From: Colenecus sp045113495
GTDB lineage: Bacteria > Bacteroidota > Bacteroidia > Bacteroidales > Bacteroidaceae
DNA length: 64,000 nt
Direction: 5' to 3'
NCBI GenBank assembly: GCA_045113495.1
Contig: JBGUIZ010000041.1
Coordinates: 123,360-187,359 of the forward strand
In this document: piece by piece, positions 8,895-17,154 of the stretch
Position numbering within the stretch: position 1 is the stretch's first letter
Layout of the letters: every line of letters begins with the position of its first letter
The notes under the pieces: generated by a model
Told to the model about the DNA's origin: nothing
The model's database searches: none
What the model saw: only the letters and a program-made list of their open reading frames with translations
Translations under genes and position numbers: made by a program

Positions 8895-9263
8895 ATGGCA
8901 AAAAAGAAAAAGAGAGAAAGCATCGTAGAGAGCATAATAGAGGGCATTCAGGATCGCAAGGGAGAGGCAATCACAGTTGTTGACCTGACAGGAATTGAAG
9001 ATACCGTATGCCGCTATTTCGTGATATGCCAGGGAGGCACGCCAAACCAGACATTGGCCATTGAGGATTCAATACGTGAGACAGTCCGCATAAAGGAGGG
9101 TCGCAAGCCGGACTTTACTGAAGGTACACGTTACGCGCACTGGATAGCAATGGACTACGGAGACGTGATGGTGCACATATTCATTCCTGAACTCCGTAAG
9201 TTCTATGACCTGGAGCATCTTTGGGCCGATGCCGTCCTTGAGGATATCCCTGATGTTGACTGA
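8895..9263 (+). CDS. rsfS: ribosomal silencing factor RsfS
   Basis: A 122-residue RsfS/Iojap protein that binds uL14 on the 50S subunit and blocks subunit joining when nutrients are scarce. The family signatures are present: VVDLTGIEDTVCRYFVICQG near residues 25-45, then TRYAHWIAMDYGDVMVHIF and RKFYDLEHLWADA. It starts the rsfS-ftsH-cdsA group, a common Bacteroidales order. Confidence 0.95.
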   Translation: MAKKKKRESIVESIIEGIQDRKGEAITVVDLTGIEDTVCRYFVICQGGTPNQTLAIEDSIRETVRIKEGRKPDFTEGTRYAHWIAMDYGDVMVHIFIPELRKFYDLEHLWADAVLEDIPDVD

Positions 9264-9299
9264 CACCTTGACATAAACCAAACTGACACAGACAAACCT

Positions 9300-11267
9300 A
9301 TGGCAGACAACAAAGACAACAAACCAAAAAACGGCTTAAAGAGTCTTTCATGGCTCTACATCATACTGTTCATCGCACTGGGCTACATCATTTTCAATCC
9401 TGACGGCACGGACCTGAACGGCGAGGCCACATACACCGAGTTCAAGGAGTACATGGAGAAGGGTTACGTAAGTGACCTGATAGTATACTCCAACATAGGT
9501 TCACTGGATATGTACATCAAGCCCGATTCGGCCAAATACGTATTCGGTGACCGCGCAATGGTGCAGCCCCTTACCAGACCCATGGTCTCAGTAGGCGTAG
9601 GCTCGCTTGACAACCTGCAGGAATTCATTGACAGCATGGAGGAGTCCGGCCGGTTTACCGGAAGCGTCCAGTACCGCAAACGCTCCCATACCTTTACCGA
9701 TATCCTGGTAAGCGTATTCCCGTTTGTGCTCATCATAGTATTCTGGATAGTACTGAGCAGACGTATGGGAGGCGGAGCCGGCGGTGGCGGCGGCGTATTC
9801 AATGTAGGCAAGTCCAAGGCCCGCGTCTATGAGAAGGGACAGGCTGACCGCGTCACGTTCAAGGATGTAGCCGGACAGGCCGAGGCCAAGACAGAGGTTG
9901 AGGAGATAGTGGAGTTCCTCAAGAACCCCAAGAAATATACAGACCTGGGTGGTAAGATTCCCAAAGGCGCCCTGCTTGTAGGCCCTCCGGGAACCGGTAA
10001 GACCCTGCTTGCCAAGGCCGTGGCAGGTGAAGCAGACGTACCTTTCTTCTCACTGTCAGGTTCTGACTTTGTAGAGATGTTTGTGGGTGTAGGCGCGTCA
10101 CGCGTACGCGACCTTTTCCGTCAGGCAAAGGAGAAAGCCCCCTGCATCATATTCATAGATGAGATTGATGCCGTCGGCCGTGCCCGCGGCAAGAACCCCG
10201 CCATGGGTGGCAATGACGAGCGTGAGAACACGCTCAACCAGCTGCTCACCGAGATGGACGGATTCGGCACCAACAGCGGTGTCATAATCCTGGCCGCCAC
10301 CAACCGTGTGGACATCCTGGACAAGGCCCTGCTGCGTGCCGGACGTTTTGACCGCCAGATACATCTTGACCTGCCTGACCTGAACGAGCGCAAGGCCGTA
10401 TTCGGGGTACATCTGCGCAATATCAAGCTTAGCAAGAACGTCGATGTGGACCTGCTGGCCCGCCAGACTCCCGGATTCTCAGGTGCCGATATAGCCAACG
10501 TATGCAATGAGGCAGCCCTGATTGCGGCACGCCACAACAAGAAAGCCGTTGACAAGGATGATTTCCTGTCGGCCGTGGACCGCATAGTTGGCGGACTTGA
10601 AAAGAAGACCAAGGTTCTCACCGCCGATGAGAAACGCACCATAGCCCTTCATGAAGCCGGACACGCTACGTTGTCATGGTTCCTGGAGTATGCCAACCCG
10701 CTTATCAAGGTAACCATCGTTCCGCGCGGCCGTGCCCTTGGAGCCGCCTGGTACCTGCCCGAGGAGCGTCAGATCACCACAAAGGAGCAGATGCTTGACG
10801 AGATGTGCGCCACACTTGGCGGACGTGCTGCCGAGGAGCTCTTTACCGGTCACATATCGACCGGTGCCATGAATGACCTGGAGCGCGTTACCAAGCAGGC
10901 ATACGGAATGATCGCATACGCCGGTATGAGTGACAAGCTGGCCAACCTGTGCTATTACAGCAGCACTGATGAGTACGCATTCCAGAAACCCTACTCTGAC
11001 AAGACCGCCGAGGTCATTGACTCTGAGGTCAAGGCTCTCATCGCCCAGCAGTATGAGCGCGGCAAGAAGATCCTGCTTGAGCATGAGGAGGGACATCATC
11101 AGCTGGCACAGCTTCTCATTGAGCGTGAGGTGATCATGGCCGAGGATGTGGAGCGCATATTCGGCAAGCGTCCATGGGCATCACGCAGTGAGGAGATCCT
11201 TGAAGATGAGAAACCGGCAGCGGAATCCGCACCCGTGACAGAGAATAAAGATCATGTTGAACCCTAA
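9300..11267 (+). CDS. ftsH: ATP-dependent zinc metalloprotease FtsH
   Basis: A 655-residue membrane-bound AAA+ protease that degrades unstable or misassembled proteins. Two membrane segments flank a periplasmic domain (about 20-145). A Gly-rich linker (GGGAGGGGG) follows, then the AAA domain with Walker A GPPGTGKT and Walker B IIFIDEIDAVG, the second region of homology, and the peptidase domain with zinc motif HEAGH near residue 450. The start lies 36 bp after rsfS. cdsA follows 11 bp later, so the three are probably one unit. Confidence 0.97.
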   Translation: MADNKDNKPKNGLKSLSWLYIILFIALGYIIFNPDGTDLNGEATYTEFKEYMEKGYVSDLIVYSNIGSLDMYIKPDSAKYVFGDRAMVQPLTRPMVSVGVGSLDNLQEFIDSMEESGRFTGSVQYRKRSHTFTDILVSVFPFVLIIVFWIVLSRRMGGGAGGGGGVFNVGKSKARVYEKGQADRVTFKDVAGQAEAKTEVEEIVEFLKNPKKYTDLGGKIPKGALLVGPPGTGKTLLAKAVAGEADVPFFSLSGSDFVEMFVGVGASRVRDLFRQAKEKAPCIIFIDEIDAVGRARGKNPAMGGNDERENTLNQLLTEMDGFGTNSGVIILAATNRVDILDKALLRAGRFDRQIHLDLPDLNERKAVFGVHLRNIKLSKNVDVDLLARQTPGFSGADIANVCNEAALIAARHNKKAVDKDDFLSAVDRIVGGLEKKTKVLTADEKRTIALHEAGHATLSWFLEYANPLIKVTIVPRGRALGAAWYLPEERQITTKEQMLDEMCATLGGRAAEELFTGHISTGAMNDLERVTKQAYGMIAYAGMSDKLANLCYYSSTDEYAFQKPYSDKTAEVIDSEVKALIAQQYERGKKILLEHEEGHHQLAQLLIEREVIMAEDVERIFGKRPWASRSEEILEDEKPAAESAPVTENKDHVEP

Positions 11268-11278
11268 AAACTGACCAT

Positions 11279-12124
11279 ATGCAATTTCTCAAAAGGACTG
11301 TAACCGCTATTGTATTCGCATCGATAATGCTGTTCTGCATACTCAAAGGCGCAGCATGGTTCGTGGCTCTATTTGCCCTTATAACCATACTATCCACCAT
11401 TGAGTACACCGGCCTTGTCAACAAGAACAAGGGAGCAGACACAAGCCGTCTGTGGGCAACAGTTGCCGCATTCACCTTCTACGCAGCCATAGTAGGGCTG
11501 TCAGTAATGCAAGGCAGCGCCGTACTGTTCCTGCCGTTCATCTTCACGCTCATCGTGATTATGATACGTGAGCTCTACTTCCGCAAGCCAAGCCCCATAA
11601 ATGACTGGGTACACACCCTGTTTCCCGTCATTTACATAGCCCTGCCTTTTGCCCTCACCTCAATGCTTGCTTTCGATGCACAGGGTCCCGGCACAGGCTA
11701 CAGCCCCGTCATCCCCATCACGCTGTTTGTATTCCTGTGGTGCAATGACGTAGGCGCCTACTGCACCGGATGCACAATAGGCAAGCACAAACTGTTTGAG
11801 AGGATATCACCCAAGAAGACATGGGAAGGCTCCATAGGAGGTGCCGTACTCACCATGGTGGCAGCGTTCCTGCTCCACACCTTCCTGCCTGACTGGTACA
11901 GCTTCATGCCCGTATGGGTATGGATAGGCATGGCACTCGTTGTAGTGGTGTTCGGCACGTGGGGTGACCTTATCGAGTCACTCATGAAACGTGAGATGGG
12001 TATAAAGGATTCCGGTAAGATCCTGCCTGGACACGGAGGTATGCTGGACCGTTTTGACAGCGCGTTGCTGGCAATCCCGGCTACCGTGGTCTATCTCAGC
12101 CTCGTAGGTTTTTACGCCGTTTAA
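11279..12124 (+). CDS. cdsA: phosphatidate cytidylyltransferase CdsA
   Basis: A 281-residue polytopic inner-membrane enzyme that makes CDP-diacylglycerol from phosphatidate and CTP, the entry point to phosphatidylethanolamine synthesis (psd and pssA are at 54-55 kb). The C-terminal family signature is complete: GDLIESLMKREMGIKDSG, then PGHGGMLDRFDS. Several hydrophobic helices precede it. Confidence 0.96.
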   Translation: MQFLKRTVTAIVFASIMLFCILKGAAWFVALFALITILSTIEYTGLVNKNKGADTSRLWATVAAFTFYAAIVGLSVMQGSAVLFLPFIFTLIVIMIRELYFRKPSPINDWVHTLFPVIYIALPFALTSMLAFDAQGPGTGYSPVIPITLFVFLWCNDVGAYCTGCTIGKHKLFERISPKKTWEGSIGGAVLTMVAAFLLHTFLPDWYSFMPVWVWIGMALVVVVFGTWGDLIESLMKREMGIKDSGKILPGHGGMLDRFDSALLAIPATVVYLSLVGFYAV

Positions 12125-12147
12125 TAACAGAATCATGTATTAAAGAA

Positions 12148-12195
12148 CCAGCCATTGAAATGGCTGGCTACCCTAACCATACCCCTATGGGGTAT
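12148..12195. repeat. CCAGCC...GGCTGG palindrome with second small palindrome
   Basis: A perfect palindrome CCAGCCATT-GA-AATGGCTGG lies at 12148-12167. It is followed by GCTACCC and a second hairpin ATACCCC-TAT-GGGGTAT at 12179-12195. It sits between the convergent ends of cdsA and lpxB and may also help terminate both. Related copies are at 23.4 and 58.7 kb. Confidence 0.85.
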
Positions 12196-12202
12196 AGAGG
12201 TA

Positions 12203-13324
12203 TTATTTATTTCTCAGGAGCTTTACAATTTCGTCTGCAGCTCTGTTGGGCGCTCCGGCAGGGCCGAGTATGTTTTTCATCTGGGTGTAACCCTCCAGCT
12301 GCATGCGGCGCTCAATGGTATTTGACAGCAGCGGAGTAAGATACTCCCTGACGTTTTGCACGTTCATGTCATCACCCAGCAGTTCCGGAACAACCTCGGA
12401 GAATGAAATGAGGTTAACCAGTGACACATACTTCACCTTGATGCAGAAACGGCGGAACAGATCTGCAGCCGGACCTCCGGGAACCTTATAGCAGACTACC
12501 TGAGGCACGCCGAACAGGGCCGTCTCAAGTGTTGCGGTACCCGATGTAACCAGCGCGGCATACGCTGATTCCAGCACGCCGAAAGTATTCCCGTAAACCT
12601 TCTCAATCTCATAGTCTCCAATAAAGGAGTCATAGAATTCAGGTTCTATACCGGGTGCGCATGCCAGCACAGGGCGTATGCAGTCAATATTTTTTATTGA
12701 CTCAAGCATGACAGGCAGGTTGCGGCTTATCTCCTGTCGGCGGCTTCCGGCCAGCAGGGCTATCACTCGACGTCCGTCATCCTCAAATGCCGGTTTGCGG
12801 TTCTTATCGGCCTTATATGCTGTTATCTCATCAACCGTGGGATTGCCCACATAAGTGACGGCATAGTTGTGACGGCGGAACCAGTCAACCTCAAAAGGCA
12901 GGATGGAGAACATGGCATCCACATTACGGCGGATACCCTTGATTCTCCAGCTTTTCCAAGCCCATATCTTGGGTGAAATATAATAGAATACGGGAACACC
13001 CAGATGACGGCGTACCTTCTTGGCTATTGAAAGGTTGAAACCGGGATAGTCTATCAGAATCACTGCATCAGGCTGCCATTTCTGTATGTCACGGAAGCAC
13101 ATTCTGGCTCCCCCCAGGATGGTACCCAGATGAGTAATGACAGGAACAAAACCCATATATGCAAGGTCACGGTAATGCATGACAAGAGTTCCGCCGGCCT
13201 TTTGCATCATGTCTCCACCAAAACAGCGGAACTGAGCGGAAGGATCCGTTCGGGCTATTGATTTCATCAGATTGGAGGCGTGCAGGTCACCCGATGCCTC
13301 CCCAGCTACCAGGTAGTATTTCAT
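12203..13324 (-). CDS. lpxB: lipid-A-disaccharide synthase LpxB
   Basis: A 373-residue GT19 glycosyltransferase joining UDP-diacylglucosamine and lipid X to form the lipid A disaccharide. Conserved parts are MKYYLVAGEASGDLHASNL at the N terminus, FNLSIAKKVRR, YYISPKIWAWKSWR, LLAGSRRQEI and the ALVTSGTATLETALFGVPQVVCYK segment. The start at 13324 gives the canonical MKYYLVAGEASGD. The longer reading from 13393 would include a TAATTTTG promoter-like element near 13340-13350 and is unlikely. Confidence 0.95.
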   Translation of the reverse strand: MKYYLVAGEASGDLHASNLMKSIARTDPSAQFRCFGGDMMQKAGGTLVMHYRDLAYMGFVPVITHLGTILGGARMCFRDIQKWQPDAVILIDYPGFNLSIAKKVRRHLGVPVFYYISPKIWAWKSWRIKGIRRNVDAMFSILPFEVDWFRRHNYAVTYVGNPTVDEITAYKADKNRKPAFEDDGRRVIALLAGSRRQEISRNLPVMLESIKNIDCIRPVLACAPGIEPEFYDSFIGDYEIEKVYGNTFGVLESAYAALVTSGTATLETALFGVPQVVCYKVPGGPAADLFRRFCIKVKYVSLVNLISFSEVVPELLGDDMNVQNVREYLTPLLSNTIERRMQLEGYTQMKNILGPAGAPNRAADEIVKLLRNK

Positions 13325-13411
13325 ATCAGCTGTTTTGCTGATGTCAAAATTACGATATTTTTCCCATATCCCGATTTTTTGCAGTAACTTCACGCCCTAA
13401 AATATATGCAT

Positions 13412-14179
13412 ATGGGAAAAATTATAGCTTTAGCCAATCAGAAAGGCGGTGTAGGCAAGACCACAACCACTATAAACCTTGCTGCATCACTAGCCACATT
13501 GGAGAAGAAAGTACTTGTTGTTGATGCTGATCCGCAGGCTAACGCCTCATCCGGACTGGGTATAGACATCCAGTCTCTGAACTGCACGGTTTACGAGTGT
13601 CTGGTTAACGGCAATGATCCGCACGAAGCTATCATCAAGGGTTGCATAGACGGTCTGTATGTCCTTCCATCCCATATCGATCTGGTAGGAGCCGAGCTTG
13701 AACTCATGAACATGGAGAGTCGTGAGACTGTTATGAAAAAGATGCTCAGCGGAATAAAGGATGAGTATGATTTCATCCTCATAGACTGCTCACCGTCACT
13801 GGGTCTCATTACCGTAAACTCACTTACTGCTGCAGACTCCATCATCATCCCCGTCCAGTGCGAGTATTTTGCACTTGAGGGCATAAGCAAGCTGCTCAAC
13901 ACCATACGCATCATCAAGACCAAGCTCAACCCGTCACTGGATATAGAAGGATTCCTGCTTACCATGTATGACTCACGTCTGCGTCTGAGCAACCAGATCT
14001 ATGACGAGATAAAGAAGCACTTCCAGGAGCTGGTATTAGAGACTATCATTTCAAGAAACGTAAAACTGAGCGAGGCCCCCAGCTACGGACTGCCGGCCAT
14101 ACTCTATGATGCCGAATCAAAGGGTTCCAAGAACTATCTTGCACTTGCTCAGGAGATACTCAAAAAAAATCAGAAGTAA
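13412..14179 (+). CDS. parA: chromosome partitioning ATPase ParA (Soj)
   Basis: A 255-residue ParA/Soj ATPase that positions ParB-bound origins. It has the deviant Walker A KGGVGKTTTT near residues 10-20, DADPQANAS, and DYDFILIDCSPSLGL. An ATG 6 bp upstream (13406) is also possible; the family norm MGKIIALANQKGG favours 13412. parB starts immediately after the stop codon. Confidence 0.95.
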   Translation: MGKIIALANQKGGVGKTTTTINLAASLATLEKKVLVVDADPQANASSGLGIDIQSLNCTVYECLVNGNDPHEAIIKGCIDGLYVLPSHIDLVGAELELMNMESRETVMKKMLSGIKDEYDFILIDCSPSLGLITVNSLTAADSIIIPVQCEYFALEGISKLLNTIRIIKTKLNPSLDIEGFLLTMYDSRLRLSNQIYDEIKKHFQELVLETIISRNVKLSEAPSYGLPAILYDAESKGSKNYLALAQEILKKNQK

Positions 14180-15046
14180 ATGACACCTCCCAAGAAATCG
14201 GCACTGGGCCGCGGCCTTGATGCCTTGATATCAACAGATCTTGTTAAGACACAGGGATCTTCATCAATCAATGAGGTTCCCATAGACCAGATACATGCCA
14301 ATCCTGACCAGCCGCGCCGCGACTTTGATCCGGAGAGCCTTCAGGAACTGTCAGACTCAATACGCCAGATAGGCATCATACAGCCCATCACCCTGCGTAA
14401 GATCAAGGAGGGTGACTATCAGATCATAGCCGGTGAGCGCCGTTTCCGTGCCACAGTCATGGCCGGACTCAAGAGCATACCCGCCTATATCCGTACAGCC
14501 GATGACGAGAACGTAATGGCAATGGCACTCATTGAGAACATACAGCGTGAGGACCTGAACTCCATGGAAGTTGCGCTGGCCTGCCAGAACCTGCTGGAGG
14601 TCTATGACATGACTCAGGAGCAGCTCTCATCACGTATAGGTAAGAAACGTGCTACCATAGCAAACTACATACGTCTGCTCAAGCTGCCCGCCGAGATTCA
14701 GGTGGCACTCAAGAACAAGCAGATAGACATGGGTCACGCCCGCGCCCTGCTGGCTATAGATGACCCCATGAAACAGTTGCAGCTGTTCCATGAACTCACC
14801 AAGTACGGCTATTCCGTCCGTATGGTTGAGGACAAGGCCCGTCAGATGAATGACGCCAAGCCATTGACGCGCAAAAAGAGTTCCGATGATGCTCTGGCAC
14901 CTCTGGCCGGACAGCTCTCCAAGTTCCTGGGAGCACCTGTCAAACTCAAGACAACAGCCAGCGGAAAGGGCAGCATAAGCATATCTTTCAAGAATGAGGA
15001 TGATCTGGCACGTATAATGCAGATGTTTGACAGACTCAAGAAATGA
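14180..15046 (+). CDS. parB: chromosome partitioning protein ParB (Spo0J)
   Basis: A 288-residue ParB that binds parS and, in studied members, is a CTP-dependent clamp. The sequence begins KKSALGRGLDALI, then has the ParB/Srx-type domain with the CTP-binding-region motifs GERRFRA and ENIQREDLN, a helix-turn-helix (TQEQLSSRIGKKRATIANYIRLLKLP) and a C-terminal dimerisation part. It is directly abutted to parA and overlaps the next gene by 4 bp (ATGA). I saw no parS-like 16-mer in the window. Confidence 0.95.
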   Translation: MTPPKKSALGRGLDALISTDLVKTQGSSSINEVPIDQIHANPDQPRRDFDPESLQELSDSIRQIGIIQPITLRKIKEGDYQIIAGERRFRATVMAGLKSIPAYIRTADDENVMAMALIENIQREDLNSMEVALACQNLLEVYDMTQEQLSSRIGKKRATIANYIRLLKLPAEIQVALKNKQIDMGHARALLAIDDPMKQLQLFHELTKYGYSVRMVEDKARQMNDAKPLTRKKSSDDALAPLAGQLSKFLGAPVKLKTTASGKGSISISFKNEDDLARIMQMFDRLKK

Positions 15047-15867
15047 CCTTACGCTCCGGATTCATAAAAGCAGCACTGATTGCCCTTGCGGCAGTTCTGA
15101 CCGCCCCGTCGGCCCGGTCACAATCCGCCCACAGCTTTGAAATCCAGGAGGACTCACTCAGGACCGCCCGTGTAGACAGCATATACCAGTCACTTAACGA
15201 TACGGCCGCATGGCAGCGTGAGCTGGAGTTTGTCAGGAACCTGCAGTTTGAGCAGCTCAATGACTCTGATCTGGTAAAACAGACAGAGGAGCCGGTGGCA
15301 GAGAAGAAGCGCCGTCACCCCAAGTGGAAGGAGCAGGAGCAGCAGGCATTATCGGAATTCAGCCGTAACAGCACAATCTGGGAGCCTGAACCCCGTGTGG
15401 CAGTCTGGATGTCACTGCTCATACCCGGAGGCGGCCAGATATACAACCGCAAGTTCTGGAAACTGCCCATCGTCTACGGAGGCTATGTGGGCTGCATATA
15501 CGCCCTCACATGGAACCAGTCCACATACTCTGATTACCAGAATGCCTATGTGGACATCATGGATGATGACCCCAACACCAAGAGTTATGAGGATTTCCTG
15601 CCGCCGCACTATGAGATAGACACCAGCATGGAGGACTGGCTCAAGGACGTGTTCAAGCAGAGAAAGAACAAATACCGCCGATACCGCGACCTGAGCATAT
15701 TCGCTTTTGCCGGCATGTACATCTTTGCCGCAATCGATGCCTATGTGGATGCGGAACTATCACATTTTGACATATCAAGTGACCTGAGTCTCAAGGTGGA
15801 GCCCAATTTCATGATTGACCACATGGGTGCTCCCACCGCAGGTTTCTCTTTAGCATTTAGTTTCTGA
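15043..15867 (+). CDS. DUF5683-type membrane protein
   Basis: A 274-residue exported or membrane protein with an N-terminal hydrophobic signal (about 5-26). The central VWMSLLIPGGGQIYNRKFWKLPIVYGG segment is typical of DUF5683, a Bacteroidota family found beside parB and lytic transglycosylases. A second hydrophobic helix (FAFAGMYIFAAIDAYVDA) lies near residue 225. Function is unknown; its position between parB and a murein hydrolase hints at an envelope role during the cell cycle. It overlaps parB (ATGA) and the next start (TGATG). Confidence 0.8.
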   Translation: MTLRSGFIKAALIALAAVLTAPSARSQSAHSFEIQEDSLRTARVDSIYQSLNDTAAWQRELEFVRNLQFEQLNDSDLVKQTEEPVAEKKRRHPKWKEQEQQALSEFSRNSTIWEPEPRVAVWMSLLIPGGGQIYNRKFWKLPIVYGGYVGCIYALTWNQSTYSDYQNAYVDIMDDDPNTKSYEDFLPPHYEIDTSMEDWLKDVFKQRKNKYRRYRDLSIFAFAGMYIFAAIDAYVDAELSHFDISSDLSLKVEPNFMIDHMGAPTAGFSLAFSF

Positions 15868-17141
15868 TGAATATAAAGACAGTAATATCAACTTTAGCAC
15901 TGGCATTGACAGGCAACATCATCTCAGCCCAGGAAGCGGAGACCGCTCCGGTCACCATTGACACCGCTGCAGTATGTACTGACTCGCTGAGCATGGAGTT
16001 CCCCGAGAGCATGAGTTATGATGTAGACAGCCTCATGGAGATGTGGTTTGCCAAGCAGTACATGACTTTTGATGAGGATTGCCTGGAGGGTTCCGTCAAC
16101 CCCAAGTTCAGTGACACCGTTTACGCCGAGCGTCTGAGCGCCCTGCCCACAATCGTGGAGATGCCCTACAACTACGTGACCCGCAACTCAATCGACGCCT
16201 ATATGGGCCGAAACCGCAATGTCATATCATTCGCTCTGGGTATGCTGCCCATGTATGAGGACATCTTTGTGGAGGCACTCATGAAATATGACGTACCCAT
16301 AGAACTCAAGTATCTGCCCATAGTGGAGTCAGCCCTCAAACCCAAGGCCTACTCCCGCGCCGGAGCAGCCGGCATGTGGCAGTTCATATACTCTACCGGA
16401 CGCAAGTACGGACTATACGTGAACAGCCTGGTCGATGACCGCTACGACATAATAAAAGAGTCCGATGCCGCCGCACACCATCTGCGTGACCTGTATGACA
16501 TGTTCGGTGACTGGTCACTGGCCATATCGGCCTATAACTGCGGTCCGGGAAACATTACCAAAGCCATCACCCGTTCCGGCGGCAAGCGTGACTTCTGGGA
16601 CCTCTACCCCTACCTGCCGCGTGAGACCCGTGGTTACCTGCCCGCCTTCATTGCAGTGAACTATGCCATGAGTTACTACAAGGAGCACGGCATATGCCCC
16701 ATGGAATCGGCCCGTCCGGCACAGACTGACACGCTTCACGTAAACCGTAACCTGCACATAGGACAGCTTATGCACTACAGCGGCATAAGCAAGGATGAGT
16801 TTACGGCGCTCAACCCCCAGTATCTGACAGAGGTCATACCGGGAGCCTATCGCACCTGCATACTCACCCTGCCCCAGCAGTATATCCGTCCGCTCGTTGA
16901 GGCCGGAGACTCGCTGTATGAGTATGACAAGGAGAACTATTTCCCCAAGTCCAAGCTGGCTTACATAGATGATGACATGAAGAACCGCGTCACCTATGTA
17001 ACCCATAAGATCAAGGCCGGTGAGACCCTGGGTGGCATAGCCATCAAGTATCACACCACCGTCAAGAACATCAAGAACTGGAACAACCTTAAGAGTGACA
17101 ACATCAGGGCCGGCAAGACCCTGAGGATATATAACAGATAA
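15867..17141 (+). CDS. MltD-like lytic transglycosylase with LysM domain
   Basis: A 424-residue exported murein-cleaving enzyme. After a signal peptide (about 1-22), residues about 130-310 form an SLT domain: the catalytic-type glutamate is in LPIVESALKPKAYS, followed by GAAGMWQFIYSTGRKYGL and AISAYNCGPGN. One LysM motif lies at the C terminus (THKIKAGETLGGIAIKYHTT...AGKTLRIY) for peptidoglycan binding. It overlaps the DUF5683 gene by 1 bp and precedes relA/spoT by 13 bp. Confidence 0.92.
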   Translation: MNIKTVISTLALALTGNIISAQEAETAPVTIDTAAVCTDSLSMEFPESMSYDVDSLMEMWFAKQYMTFDEDCLEGSVNPKFSDTVYAERLSALPTIVEMPYNYVTRNSIDAYMGRNRNVISFALGMLPMYEDIFVEALMKYDVPIELKYLPIVESALKPKAYSRAGAAGMWQFIYSTGRKYGLYVNSLVDDRYDIIKESDAAAHHLRDLYDMFGDWSLAISAYNCGPGNITKAITRSGGKRDFWDLYPYLPRETRGYLPAFIAVNYAMSYYKEHGICPMESARPAQTDTLHVNRNLHIGQLMHYSGISKDEFTALNPQYLTEVIPGAYRTCILTLPQQYIRPLVEAGDSLYEYDKENYFPKSKLAYIDDDMKNRVTYVTHKIKAGETLGGIAIKYHTTVKNIKNWNNLKSDNIRAGKTLRIYNR

Positions 17142-17154
17142 AGGAAACAGCAGC

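Noticed and set aside
13325..13393. Longer N terminus for LpxB
   Set aside because: The family begins at MKYYLVAGEASGD, and the extra region contains a promoter-like TAATTTTG.
13412..17141. parS sites or an origin next to parAB
   Set aside because: No TGTTTCACGTGAAACA-like sequence or DnaA-box cluster was seen by eye; a systematic search was not possible.
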